Source of the DNA: Rhodococcus sp. 14-1411-2a
GTDB lineage: Bacteria > Actinomycetota > Actinomycetes > Mycobacteriales > Mycobacteriaceae
Length of the DNA: 64,000 nucleotides
NCBI RefSeq assembly: GCF_002259485.1
Contig: NZ_NPGA01000019.1
Span: 310,001 to 374,000, forward strand
Direction of reading: 5' to 3'
A program made the position numbers and the translations under genes. Positions 39,714 through 48,344 of this stretch are shown here, in pieces; the first letter of the stretch is position 1; every line of letters starts with the position of its first letter. Below the pieces are notes generated by a model, which did not search any database, was not told the origin of the DNA, and saw only the letters and a program-made list of their open reading frames with translations.

Positions 39714-40021
39714 CTCGAGCGATCGACGCTCGTTGTGAACCGACCGACAGGGTCGAGCCGTTCATCGGCTCGGCCCTGTTGGCGTATCCGGACACGGACT
39801 GCGCGACACGCCGGTTCGGTGGACAGGGAAGGATCCAGTTCGTAATCTGATCGAGACCTGGTCGATGTTTATTTTGTGACCTGTCACCTCGAACCCCCGT
39901 CGATTTCGGACCGTGTTCACGTCCGCGCCCGTAAGAGCATGGGTATGGTTCGTTTTCGGACTACTTTTCCAACCGTTGCCTCGGTCGAGGCAACATCTGT
40001 GAGGACGGAGAGTCGCTTTCC
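39714..40021 (+). other. 308-base intergenic region between the two NlpC/P60 genes
   Basis: Contains a terminator hairpin near its start and a perfect 8-base stem hairpin (39975-39982 with 39987-39994) 28 bases before the next start. There is an AT-rich stretch (39860-39880) that may hold the promoter of the second gene, and a GTGAC-CT-GTCAC inverted repeat near 39878. I see no copy of the ydaO riboswitch blocks here. Confidence 0.5.
39747..39779 (+). terminator. Terminator after the short NlpC/P60 gene
   Basis: Near-perfect stem: ACAGGGTCGAGCCG pairs with CGGCTCGGCCCTGT with one bulged mismatch, loop of 4 bases, 33 bases after the stop codon. Confidence 0.7.
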
Positions 40022-41083
40022 GTGGCGATATCGAGATCTACCCGAGCGTTGCGTACGACCCGAAACTCGGTGGTTGCGCTCGCGCTGACCGCATGCATCG
40101 CCGTGGTGCCGACGACGACGGCAACCGCGCAGCCGGGATTCGGTTCGGCATCCGACGCGCAGACCGAACTCGCCGAGCTCTCTCGCCAGTCCGAGCAGAC
40201 CACCGAATCTCTGCACGATGCTCAGATCGATCTCGACGCCAAGAACCAGCAGCAACTCGACGCTCAGGCCCTCGTCGACCAGAGCCGTGCCGCCGTGGAC
40301 GCAGCGCAGGCGCAGTTGGAGCAGCTCAAACCGGCCATGGACAAGGTCGCCAACGTCAACTACCAGGGCGCGCGGACCAACCGACTGTTCGCCGTCATGG
40401 TCAGCGACTCACCACAGCAGTTGCTCGACCAGATGTCGGCGCTGGACGTGATCTCGGCGGAGACCGCCGACCAGGTCGCCCGATTCAAGCAGGCCAGCTC
40501 GGATGCAGAGACGGCCGAGCAGGCCGCGACGACGGCCGCCGAACAGGCACGCGTCGCCGCAGAGCAGGCCAAGGCCGTCAGCGACGATCTCCAGGCCAAG
40601 CAGAGTGAGCTGCAGGGACAGATAGCCGAGGTCATGGCCGCCTACAGTGCGCTCTCGTCCTCGGAGCAACTGTCTCTGGCCGGTTCGACCCTGCCCGACG
40701 GGTTCGACCCGTCCTCGATTCTGCAGAACCTGACGCCGGGATCGGGAGCCAGTGCGCTGCAGGCCGGCCTCACGCAGATCGGCAAGCCGTACGTCTGGGG
40801 CGCAACCGGTCCGGATGGCTTCGACTGCTCCGGGTTGGTCGTGTGGGCGTACAAGCAGGTGGGCAAGACGCTGCCGCGATCGAGTCAGGCGCAGGCGGCG
40901 GGCGGAACTCCGGTGGATCAGAAGGATCTGCAGCCCGGTGACGTCGTTCTGTTCTATCCGGACATCTCACACGTCGGAATTTATGCCGGAAACGGCAACG
41001 TGCTGCATGCCTCCACATTCGGTGTGCCCGTGAAGGTGCAGTCGATGGCATCGTTCCCGTACTACGGGGCGCGTCGATACTGA
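40022..41083 (+). CDS. Secreted NlpC/P60 peptidoglycan hydrolase with coiled-coil domain
   Basis: RipA/RipC-type endopeptidase of 353 residues. The signal peptide (about 1-38, cut near TATAQP) is followed by a long helical coiled-coil region (about 45-215, rich in Gln, Ala, Glu and Asp) of the kind that holds such enzymes inactive or docks them to FtsEX. The C-terminal NlpC/P60 domain has the catalytic Cys269 in DGFDCSGLVVWAY and a histidine in SHVGIYAGNGNVLHAS. The GTG start has GGACGGAGAG ahead. It corresponds to Rv2190c in position. It shares the GVPVKV...GARRY ending with the preceding gene. Confidence 0.92.
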   Translation: MAISRSTRALRTTRNSVVALALTACIAVVPTTTATAQPGFGSASDAQTELAELSRQSEQTTESLHDAQIDLDAKNQQQLDAQALVDQSRAAVDAAQAQLEQLKPAMDKVANVNYQGARTNRLFAVMVSDSPQQLLDQMSALDVISAETADQVARFKQASSDAETAEQAATTAAEQARVAAEQAKAVSDDLQAKQSELQGQIAEVMAAYSALSSSEQLSLAGSTLPDGFDPSSILQNLTPGSGASALQAGLTQIGKPYVWGATGPDGFDCSGLVVWAYKQVGKTLPRSSQAQAAGGTPVDQKDLQPGDVVLFYPDISHVGIYAGNGNVLHASTFGVPVKVQSMASFPYYGARRY

Positions 41084-41114
41084 GGTCGTGTCTCGACGAT
41101 CGACGAGTGGCGGC

Positions 41115-42467
41115 ATGAGCACCTCGAACCGACCATCCGGGTTGCACGTCATCCTCCGATCGTCATGGCGGCGCTGGCTTGTCGTCGTGGTCGTCGTGGT
41201 GGTCGCCGTCTCGGTCGTCCTGATTCACCGATTCGACGGCCCGCCCACGGCCGGGACCGCCGAGGTCACCGTCGGCCAGGACCCGCCGACCTACGATCAG
41301 CAGCGCCGCGCCGATGTGACCGTCCTCCTCGACCAGTGGGCGCGCGCGGTTCGTTCCGGTGATCTCGACGCACTGCGCGATGTGATGGATCCGCAGGCCG
41401 ACCCCGGCTTCGTCGAAGCGCAGCTGCGCCGGGCAGCAGTGGTACCCGGCGTCCCCTTCGCGGAGTTCGGCTACGACCTGGGCGACGAGCCCGAGACCCC
41501 GGTGCCGCCGTCGATCGCAGCGGCGCTCGATTCCACCGATGTCTGGGCACCCGCGGTGTATCTGCGATACGCGATCACCGGCCCGGACGCATCGCCGACG
41601 CGTCGGCCGGTCTCACTCGTCGTCGCCGAGCGGGACGGTCGATGGCGGTTGGTCGACGACGCGGATCTGACCGAGTATCGACGCCAGACCTGGCGTGGGC
41701 CGTGGGACTTCGGCCCTCTCACCGTGCGTTCGGTGGCCACTGCAGCCGGGACATCTGTGGTCATGGGTCATCCGGACCGCGATCGGTTCGTGGAGAACCT
41801 GGCGGCCGAACTTCCGTCGGCAATCGCGGCCGTCACCGACTTCTGGGGAGACGACTGGGCGCGCGACGGGCTGGTTTTCGTCGCATCCTCGGCGGAGGAG
41901 TTCGCCGAACTGACGGGGTCCGATCCGTCCACCGACGTGGCTGCGGTGACGGTGTCCGACGCGGTGGCGGCCGACGGCTCCCGTCCGACGGGTCAGCGGG
42001 TGGTGTTCGGTCCCGACGCCGCGTCGAGGTTGACGCCGTTCACCGTGCGCTCGGTTCTGCGGCACGAGTTGACGCATGTGGCGGCGAGGGCGCGGACGTC
42101 CGACGGTACGGAGTTGTGGGTGTCGGAGGGGTTCGCCGACTATTCCGGGTATCGAGGGTCCGGTGCCGAGTTCGCGCAACTGGCACCCACTCTCGCGGCG
42201 ATCGTGGCGGCGGGTGGGCCGCCGACGGTGCTGCCGAAGAACGAGGATTTCGGTGCCGGTGGTGCCCGGTCGAGTGTGGCCTACGAATCGGCCTGGTCGG
42301 TGTTCGCATTCGTGGCCGACCGGTTCGGGGAGTCGACCCTGCGTTCCCTGTACGAAGCGCTCGCGTCCGAGAGCCCCACCGATTCTGCATTCGAGTCGGT
42401 GCTGGGACTCGGCCGGGCACAGTTCGTGTCCTCGTGGGGTGACTGGGTGGCTCGCCAGGCCGGCTGA
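41115..42467 (+). CDS. Membrane-anchored peptidase_MA-like metalloprotease
   Basis: A 450-residue protein with a single N-terminal membrane helix (about 15-35, Val-rich) and a large external part. A zinc-metalloprotease (gluzincin) motif is clear: HELTH at 317-321 and the third ligand Glu338 in WVSEGFADY. The N-terminal external half (about 60-210) looks like a separate alpha-beta domain resembling the NTF2-like fold, with LLDQWARAVRSGDLDALRDVMDP. It lies between the NlpC/P60 hydrolases and pimB, which suggests an envelope role; the substrate is unknown. An in-frame GTG nine codons upstream (41088) is an alternative start. Confidence 0.78.
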   Translation: MSTSNRPSGLHVILRSSWRRWLVVVVVVVVAVSVVLIHRFDGPPTAGTAEVTVGQDPPTYDQQRRADVTVLLDQWARAVRSGDLDALRDVMDPQADPGFVEAQLRRAAVVPGVPFAEFGYDLGDEPETPVPPSIAAALDSTDVWAPAVYLRYAITGPDASPTRRPVSLVVAERDGRWRLVDDADLTEYRRQTWRGPWDFGPLTVRSVATAAGTSVVMGHPDRDRFVENLAAELPSAIAAVTDFWGDDWARDGLVFVASSAEEFAELTGSDPSTDVAAVTVSDAVAADGSRPTGQRVVFGPDAASRLTPFTVRSVLRHELTHVAARARTSDGTELWVSEGFADYSGYRGSGAEFAQLAPTLAAIVAAGGPPTVLPKNEDFGAGGARSSVAYESAWSVFAFVADRFGESTLRSLYEALASESPTDSAFESVLGLGRAQFVSSWGDWVARQAG

Positions 42468-42477
42468 CACGGGGCGC

Positions 42478-42483
42478 TACGGT
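42478..42483 (+). promoter_or_regulatory. -10 box for leaderless pimB
   Basis: TACGGT followed by 7 bases and the ATG at 42491, in the 23-base gap after the metalloprotease gene. It implies pimB has its own transcript. Confidence 0.5.
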
Positions 42484-42490
42484 TGACTCC

Positions 42491-43615
42491 ATGCGTCGTA
42501 CCCTGCTCGTGACGAACGACTTTCCTCCTCGCCCGGGTGGTATTCAGTCCTACTTGCACAGCTTCGCCTCGCAGCTGCCGGCCGACGAGCTGGTGGTCTA
42601 CGCCCCCCGCTGGCGCGGCGACTCGCACGAGAAATTCGATGCCAGGCAGCCTTTCGAGGTGATCCGGCATCCGACGACCCTGATGTTGCCGACTCCGCTC
42701 GTCGCGCGTCGTGCGGCTCGAATCCTGAAGTCCCGAGGCTGCGATTCGGTGTGGTTCGGTGCGTCGGCTCCGTTGGCAGTGATGTCGTCGTACCTGCGCA
42801 AGGCCGGGGCCGATCGCATTGTGGCGAGCACACACGGTCACGAGGTCGGATGGTCGATGGTGCCGGGCGGGCGGGCGACCCTGCGCACGATCGGCGAGAA
42901 CACCGATGTGGTGACCTACGTCAGCAAGTACACCCGGGGGCGATTCAGTTCGGCGTTCGGGCGGACCGCCGCCCTCGAACATCTGCCGCCCGGTGTCGAT
43001 ACCGATCGCTTCGTGCCCGACGACGCAGCGCGAGCGGAACTTCGTGCCCGCTACGGCCTCGGTGATCGCCCCACCGTTCTGTGCCTGTCCCGGCTGGTTC
43101 CGCGCAAGGGTCAGGATGTCCTGATCCGGGCGCTCCCGGGGATCCGCCGGGCCGTCGACGGAGCGGTTCTGGTGATCGTCGGCGGCGGGCCGTACGAGAA
43201 GACTCTGCGCGAGCTCGTCCGATCCACCGGCATGGAGCAACACGTGGTGTTCACCGGTACCGTGCCGTCGGCGGAGCTCGCCGCCCACCACACGATCGCC
43301 GACGTGTTCGCGATGCCGAGCCGAACCCGAGGTGCCGGTCTCGATGTCGAAGGTCTCGGCATCGTCTACCTCGAGGCGTCTTCCTGCGGTGTACCCGTAG
43401 TCGCCGGCATGTCCGGGGGTGCGCCGGAAGCGGTGCAGCACAACAAGACCGGCCTCGTCGTCGACGGCACGTCCGTCTCGGACACCACCGACGCCATCGT
43501 GCGAATCCTGTCCGATCGCACGCTGGCGACGCAGATGGGCAACGCCGGCCGCGCCTGGGTGGACGCGGAATGGCGCTGGGACGTGCTGACCGAGAAGCTG
43601 CGTTCGTTGATCTAG
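42491..43615 (+). CDS. pimB: Phosphatidylinositol monomannoside mannosyltransferase PimB'
   Basis: GT4 enzyme that adds the second mannose from GDP-mannose to phosphatidylinositol monomannoside, an early step of PIM, lipomannan and lipoarabinomannan synthesis. The 374-residue length is standard (Rv2188c). It starts MRRTLLVTNDFPPRPGGIQSY (glycine-rich acceptor loop), has STHGHEVGW near residue 115, the CLSRLVPRKGQD nucleotide-binding arginine-lysine pair near 200, and the EX7E motif EGLGIVYLE near 290. Soluble, peripheral at the inner face of the membrane. It is convergent with fadD15. Confidence 0.94.
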   Translation: MRRTLLVTNDFPPRPGGIQSYLHSFASQLPADELVVYAPRWRGDSHEKFDARQPFEVIRHPTTLMLPTPLVARRAARILKSRGCDSVWFGASAPLAVMSSYLRKAGADRIVASTHGHEVGWSMVPGGRATLRTIGENTDVVTYVSKYTRGRFSSAFGRTAALEHLPPGVDTDRFVPDDAARAELRARYGLGDRPTVLCLSRLVPRKGQDVLIRALPGIRRAVDGAVLVIVGGGPYEKTLRELVRSTGMEQHVVFTGTVPSAELAAHHTIADVFAMPSRTRGAGLDVEGLGIVYLEASSCGVPVVAGMSGGAPEAVQHNKTGLVVDGTSVSDTTDAIVRILSDRTLATQMGNAGRAWVDAEWRWDVLTEKLRSLI

Positions 43616-43625
43616 GCAGTACGGC

Positions 43626-45431
43626 TCAACGGGAGTAGATCGACTCGATCTCGTCGGCGTACGACTTGGTGATGACGTTGCGCTTGAGCTTCATCGTGGG
43701 AGTGAGCTCGCCGTTCTCTTCCGAGAAGTCGTGGGGGAGAAGTCGATACTTCTTGATGGACTCCGCATGCGAGACGGACTTGTTCGCGTCGGCGACGGCG
43801 GCGTCGATCTCCGCGACGAGTTCGGGGTCCCTCTGCAGATCCGCCGCGGTGGCGTCGGCGGCCTTACCGTGTGCGGACTTCCAGCGATCGAACGCGTCCG
43901 GATCGAGGGTGATGAGCGCGCCGATGAAGGGCTTCTGATCGCCCACGACGACGGCCTGGCTGATCAGTGCACCCGCCCGCAGGTGGTCTTCCAACCCGGC
44001 GGGTGAGACGTTCTTGCCGCCTGCGGTGACGATCAGTTCTTTCTTGCGTCCCGAGATCGTGATGTAGCCGTCGTCGTCCACGGAACCGAGATCACCGGTG
44101 CGGAACCAGCCTTCGTCCAGCGACTCGGCGGTGGCGGTCTCGTTGCGCCAGTAGCCGTCGAACACCACCGGTCCGCGGAGTTGGATCTCTCCGTCCTCGG
44201 CGATGCGCACGGTGTTGCCGGGCAGTGGACGCCCGACGCTGCCCACGCGTTGGAATCCGATGGTGTTGACCGCGAACGCCGCCGTGGTTTCGGTCAGTCC
44301 GTAGCCCTCGTAGATCGTCACACCGATGCCCCGGTAGAAGTGGCCGAGCCGGGAACCGAGGGGCGCTCCGCCGGAGATCGCGAGTTCGCACTTGCCGCCG
44401 AGCGCTGCTCGCAGTTTGCCGTACACCAACTTGTCGAACACGGTGTGCTTGGCGCGCAACACGATTCCCGGACCTCCGGTATCCTGCGCTTCACTCCATG
44501 CCACTGCGCATTCGGTGGCGAGGTCGAAGATCTTTCCCTTGCCGTCGGCGTGCGCCTTCTGCTTGGCGGTGTTGAAGACCTTCTCGAACACTCGCGGAAC
44601 CGACAGGATGAAGTCCGGTTGGAACGTGCCGAACGTCGCGACGAGATTGGGGATGTCGCTGGTGTGGCCGATGGTGACCCCGGCGTCGAACGACGCGATG
44701 GACACTGCGCGTGCCAGGACGTGCGCGAGCGGAAGGAACATCAGCGTGCTGCGGCCCTGTGTCATCAGCGATTTCAGCGACGTCTCACGAATCCCGAGTG
44801 ACTCGGCGAGCAGATTGGCGTGGGTCAGCTGGACGCCCTTGGGCCGACCGGTGGTTCCCGAGGTGTAGATCAGGGTTGCCGGGTCGGACGAGACGAGTTT
44901 CGAAACCCGTAGGTGCACCTCGTCTTCGGCGACTTCGGCACCACCGTCGAGCAGTGCCTGCACTGCGTCGGTGCCCGCCGAGTTCGCGATGACGAACGTC
45001 TGTCGGACCGACGGGGCTGCTGCTACAACGGACTTCGTCTCCTGCACATGCGCGTCGTTCTCGAGAATCAGCAGGACCGGCTCGGCGTCTTCGAGGATCC
45101 ATTCGACCTGACCGGCCGAGGACGTCTCGTAGATCGGCACCGTCACACCGCCCGCGGCCCAGATCGCGTAGTCCACTACCGACCACTCGAATCGCGTCGA
45201 CGACATCAGTGCGACCCGATCGCCCTGCTCGATGCCTGCGGCGATCAGACCCCGTGCCACCCCCACCACCAGGCGCTCGAACTCGGCGGCGGTGACGTCG
45301 ATCCATTGTCCGTCCACTGTGCGTCGGAACACCACCGCGTCGGGCGAGGTGCGGGCGCGAGCGAAGACGGTATCGACAGCCGAGTCGGTGTCCGCGATGG
45401 CGTATTTGGCGGCGACGGTGAACTCGCGCAC
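43626..45431 (-). CDS. fadD15: Long-chain fatty acid-CoA ligase (FadD15 type)
   Basis: Activates fatty acids to acyl-CoA via acyl-adenylate. The 601-residue protein has the P-loop YTSGTTGRPKG near residue 190, the A4-type motif VSIASFDAGVTIG, YEGYGLTETTAAF near 370, RTGDLGSVDDDGYITISGR near 440 and the C-terminal catalytic lysine in PTMKLKRNVI. It matches Rv2187 in position next to pimB. The GTG start at 45431 has a strong GGAGG 7 bases ahead. Confidence 0.93.
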   Translation of the reverse strand: MREFTVAAKYAIADTDSAVDTVFARARTSPDAVVFRRTVDGQWIDVTAAEFERLVVGVARGLIAAGIEQGDRVALMSSTRFEWSVVDYAIWAAGGVTVPIYETSSAGQVEWILEDAEPVLLILENDAHVQETKSVVAAAPSVRQTFVIANSAGTDAVQALLDGGAEVAEDEVHLRVSKLVSSDPATLIYTSGTTGRPKGVQLTHANLLAESLGIRETSLKSLMTQGRSTLMFLPLAHVLARAVSIASFDAGVTIGHTSDIPNLVATFGTFQPDFILSVPRVFEKVFNTAKQKAHADGKGKIFDLATECAVAWSEAQDTGGPGIVLRAKHTVFDKLVYGKLRAALGGKCELAISGGAPLGSRLGHFYRGIGVTIYEGYGLTETTAAFAVNTIGFQRVGSVGRPLPGNTVRIAEDGEIQLRGPVVFDGYWRNETATAESLDEGWFRTGDLGSVDDDGYITISGRKKELIVTAGGKNVSPAGLEDHLRAGALISQAVVVGDQKPFIGALITLDPDAFDRWKSAHGKAADATAADLQRDPELVAEIDAAVADANKSVSHAESIKKYRLLPHDFSEENGELTPTMKLKRNVITKSYADEIESIYSR

Positions 45432-45567
45432 GGGATTACCTCCGGATAGAACTTGGGGAGAACGAAAGTCGATAGCTCGGCTTCACAGATACTCTAGACC
45501 CGGGCTCCCGGCGTCGAAATACGCCTCGACGCGCACGGCCCCCGACCCGATGTGTGAAGCTCTGTCG

Positions 45568-45960
45568 ATGAGCAGTATTCAAGTTGCGGATCAGACATTC
45601 GTGGCCGCCCCCGGCGTGCGGGTGGCGCAGGCGTTCGCGTCGCCTGCGCGGTGGCGTCGATGGTGGCCGGATCTGAACCTGACGATCACCGAGGACCGGG
45701 GTGAGAAGGGGATCCGCTGGGCAGTGCGCGGCGGTGTGGTCGGAACGATGGAGCTGTGGCTCGAGCCCGCGCTGGACGGGGTGATCGTCCATTACTTCCT
45801 GCACGCCGAACCCGCCGCGGACGCCGACGTGGCAGCGCACCAGCATGCCCGGCGGGTGGCCGGACGTGCGATGACGTTCGAGCTCAAGCGAGAGCTCGAG
45901 GCCGGTCGGTCTGCAGGTGAAGCACCCCACCACGTAGCGTCGACTTCAGCTCGCGAATGA
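45568..45960 (+). CDS. SRPBCC-fold (polyketide cyclase-like) protein
   Basis: A 130-residue protein with the pattern of the SRPBCC/START-like fold: VADQTFVAAPGVRVAQAFASPARWRRWWPDLNLTI as the first strand, helices and second strand; then IRWAVRGGVVGTMELWLEPALDGVIVHYFLHAEP as the antiparallel sheet; then a long Arg/Glu-rich C-terminal helix. Such proteins bind hydrophobic ligands. No catalytic residue can be named. It lies 133 bases before a second SRPBCC gene, suggesting an old duplication; it corresponds in position to Rv2186c. The ATG was chosen where coding composition begins. Confidence 0.72.
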   Translation: MSSIQVADQTFVAAPGVRVAQAFASPARWRRWWPDLNLTITEDRGEKGIRWAVRGGVVGTMELWLEPALDGVIVHYFLHAEPAADADVAAHQHARRVAGRAMTFELKRELEAGRSAGEAPHHVASTSARE

Positions 45961-46093
45961 ACCGCGCGGTACGGTCGGCCGGTTCGCATTGTGCGTCCGC
46001 GGATCGATCGTGTGAGATAGGCCTGCGCGAGTTCTGCGGCACCGAAGCGAACCGAGCTGATCGAAGTACCCGAGAGGAAGCGGACCAGTAGTC

Positions 46094-46528
46094 ATGGCGG
46101 AGAAAACCCAGAGGTCGATCGTCGTCGAAGCTCCATCGAGCCGGGTCATGGACGTCATCGCCGATTTCGACGCGTACCCCACGTGGGTGTCGGCCGCGAA
46201 ATCCGTCGAGGTCCTCGAGGTCGGTGCGGACGGCCGCGGCAAGCGGGTCAAGTTCGTGCTCGACGCCGGGATGGTGAAAGACACCTACGAGCTCGAATAC
46301 GACTGGGCAGCCGACGGCAATTCGGTCTCCTGGAACCTCGTATCGGGCGAAATGCAGAAATCGCAGAACGGCTCGTACACGTTGAAGGAGACCGGCAGCG
46401 GCACCGACGTGACGTACGAGCTCACCGTGGATCTGAACATTCCGATGATCGGTCTGTTCAAGCGCAAGGCAGAAAAGGTCATCACCGACACTGCACTCAA
46501 GGAATTGAAGAAGCGGGTCGAAGGCTGA
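46094..46528 (+). CDS. SRPBCC-fold (COQ10/START-like) protein
   Basis: A 144-residue protein equivalent to Rv2185c (TB16.3). It opens QRSIVVEAPSSRVMDVIADFDAYPTW, the usual cyclase/dehydrase start, has a central sheet (YELEYDWAADGNSVSWNLV) and ends in a Lys-rich helix with FKRKAEKVITDTALKELKKR. It probably binds a lipid or polyketide-like ligand; the COQ10-type resemblance hints at a quinone or prenyl lipid. It lies immediately upstream of the ArsA-like ATPase gene, whose start is within 30 bases of its stop. Confidence 0.85.
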   Translation: MAEKTQRSIVVEAPSSRVMDVIADFDAYPTWVSAAKSVEVLEVGADGRGKRVKFVLDAGMVKDTYELEYDWAADGNSVSWNLVSGEMQKSQNGSYTLKETGSGTDVTYELTVDLNIPMIGLFKRKAEKVITDTALKELKKRVEG

Positions 46529-46557
46529 GCGAAGCTCGCACCGAAGCCCGCACCACG

Positions 46558-47784
46558 GTGTTGCTGTTCCTCGGCAAAGGTGGTGCGGGTAAGACGACGC
46601 TGGCGGCTGCGTCGGGGCTACGACTCGCCCAGGCCGGCGAACGGGTTCTGATCGCGTCCGTCGACCAGGCTCACTCGCTCGCCGATGCATTCAAGGGGGA
46701 CGCCGAGGTCGAGGATGCGTCCGGTGTTCGTTCGATCGCACCCGGCCTCGACATCCTCGAGATCGATACGTTGAGGCTGCTCGAAGCCCGGTACCGGGGA
46801 TTGGGCTCACTGTTGGCCGTGGCGTCCGCGGGACACGAGCACGGGGTGAGCTTCGGGGCGATCGAACCGGAGGAGCTGCTCGGTCTCCCGGGAATAGAAG
46901 AGCTGCTCGGCATGCACGAGATCAGCCGTCTTGCCGACGAGAATCGCTGGGACACAGTGATAGTCGACCTTCCCGCATCGGCGGATGCCTTACGTACCCT
47001 GCAGTTGCCCGACACCGTCGCCGCATACGTCGAGCGGATCTGGCCTCTGCACGCTCGGATGGTCGCCGGCACCGGTTCCGATGTGCGGCTCACTCTCGTG
47101 GTGGCGATGATCGAGCGAATCCTCGCGCAGATCGACTCCGTCCGGTCCCTGATCACCGACGCCGACCGTACCGGGGCGACCGTGGTCGTCACCGCCGAAC
47201 AGCTCTCGATCGTCGACGCGGAACGAACTCTGTCGGCAGCTGCTCTGCTCGGAATCAGAATCGATCGTGTGCTGGTCAACAGAATCCTGCCGAAGCTCAA
47301 CGCATCGTCGGTCGGTCTGGTGGGCGCTCATCCGGCCGTGTTCTGGTTCGAGAGGTGGCGGGCGGCGCAGCTCGACGCGGTCGCCGAGCTGCGCCGACGC
47401 ATCGGTACCGTGCCGATCGTGGAGGTGGAGCAGGCTCCCGGTGAACCGGTAGGGTTGGGGCCCTTGCAAGATGTTGCCGATCGCCTCGAACCGGACTCCC
47501 TCGAACGGCGCGCGCCGGGCTGGGGTGAGAAGCCTTCGGTCGTGCTCGAGTCGGGTGGCGGACTCGAATCCGTGTACGCGATGAGAATGCTGCTGCCGGT
47601 GGTGGATTCGACGACCTTGGGCCTGGGGCGAGTGGAGGACGACTTGATAGTGAGTGCCGACGGGAGGCGACGGCGCATCAGATTGGCGTCGGTGCTGCGT
47701 CGGTGCGTGGCCGACTCCGCCGAACTCGACGGACCGTGCCTGGTGGTGCGTTTTCGTCCGAACCCCGACGTGTGGCCGCTGTGA
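46558..47784 (+). CDS. ArsA/Get3-like deviant Walker ATPase
   Basis: Equivalent to Rv2184c. The 408-residue protein begins at the first strand with VLLFLGKGGAGKTTLAAASG, a deviant Walker A with the signature lysine (KGGxGKT). The A'-motif VDQAHSLADAF follows near residue 37, and VIVDLPASADALR near 135 is the switch/Walker B region. The C-terminal 120 residues form a small beta domain (LLPVVDSTTLGLGRVEDDLIVSADGRRRR) like the alpha-crystallin-type tail of bacterial ArsA-like proteins. An in-frame CTG at 46525 overlapping the previous stop (CTGA) could add 11 residues. No arsenic-pump partner is nearby; the client is unknown. Confidence 0.83.
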   Translation: MLLFLGKGGAGKTTLAAASGLRLAQAGERVLIASVDQAHSLADAFKGDAEVEDASGVRSIAPGLDILEIDTLRLLEARYRGLGSLLAVASAGHEHGVSFGAIEPEELLGLPGIEELLGMHEISRLADENRWDTVIVDLPASADALRTLQLPDTVAAYVERIWPLHARMVAGTGSDVRLTLVVAMIERILAQIDSVRSLITDADRTGATVVVTAEQLSIVDAERTLSAAALLGIRIDRVLVNRILPKLNASSVGLVGAHPAVFWFERWRAAQLDAVAELRRRIGTVPIVEVEQAPGEPVGLGPLQDVADRLEPDSLERRAPGWGEKPSVVLESGGGLESVYAMRMLLPVVDSTTLGLGRVEDDLIVSADGRRRRIRLASVLRRCVADSAELDGPCLVVRFRPNPDVWPL

Positions 47785-47815
47785 CTCCGACAACCCCGAC
47801 GGCCGGGGTGTCGCG

Positions 47816-48289
47816 ATGACCTCGGACCACTCCGAGCTGGGGGCGGACCTGCTGGCCCTGGCCGAGACCGTGCTGACGCGACTCGAGCCCATCCTGCGTC
47901 GCGTCGCCGAGACGCAGCAGGATCGTGACCGCCAGGGATGCAGTTGGTGTCCGGTTTGCGCTCTCGCGGCACTGGTGCGCGGGGAGCGCCACGATCTCGT
48001 CGAGCTCGTGGCCTCCGAGAGCGCCGTGGTGATCGCGCTGTTGCGTCAGTTGCTGGCCGATCACACGACCTCCGGGGCGACGCACTCCGCAGCGCAGGCT
48101 ACGCCGACCTCGCCGCCACCGGGGACTGCGCCCGAGCCCGGGTCCGGTAGTGCCGGTGTCCCCTCGGACCCCGCGGAGGTCGCGGACGTGTCGATCGACA
48201 CGAAACTTCAGGGCGATCGTCCCGCTTCGTTCGTTCCGATTACCGTTCGAGTGAAGAATTCGCGTTCGGACGAGCAGGAGCGTCCGTGA
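47816..48289 (+). CDS. Hypothetical protein with a CxxCxxC motif
   Basis: Equivalent in position to Rv2183c, 157 residues. The N-terminal half is helical (LLALAETVLTRLEPILRRVAETQ) and followed by GCSWCPVC near residue 43, a tight CxxCxxC that could bind zinc or iron. The C-terminal half is Pro/Thr/Ser/Gly-rich and ends with FVPITVRVKN. It sits 31 bases after the ArsA-like ATPase gene and is likely cotranscribed. The ATPase and this protein may form a functional pair, but nothing proves it. Confidence 0.7.
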   Translation: MTSDHSELGADLLALAETVLTRLEPILRRVAETQQDRDRQGCSWCPVCALAALVRGERHDLVELVASESAVVIALLRQLLADHTTSGATHSAAQATPTSPPPGTAPEPGSGSAGVPSDPAEVADVSIDTKLQGDRPASFVPITVRVKNSRSDEQERP

Positions 48290-48344
48290 TCGGAGCGACT
48301 CGGGTGCAGCCCGCGCGGGGGACGGGCGAGGAAGGCATGAACGA

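Noticed and set aside
39714-40021. Second c-di-AMP riboswitch before the long NlpC/P60 gene
   Set aside because: None of the conserved ydaO blocks (GGGGTGAATC, CCGAACCCG, TCAGCTAAC) occur; only simple hairpins are seen.
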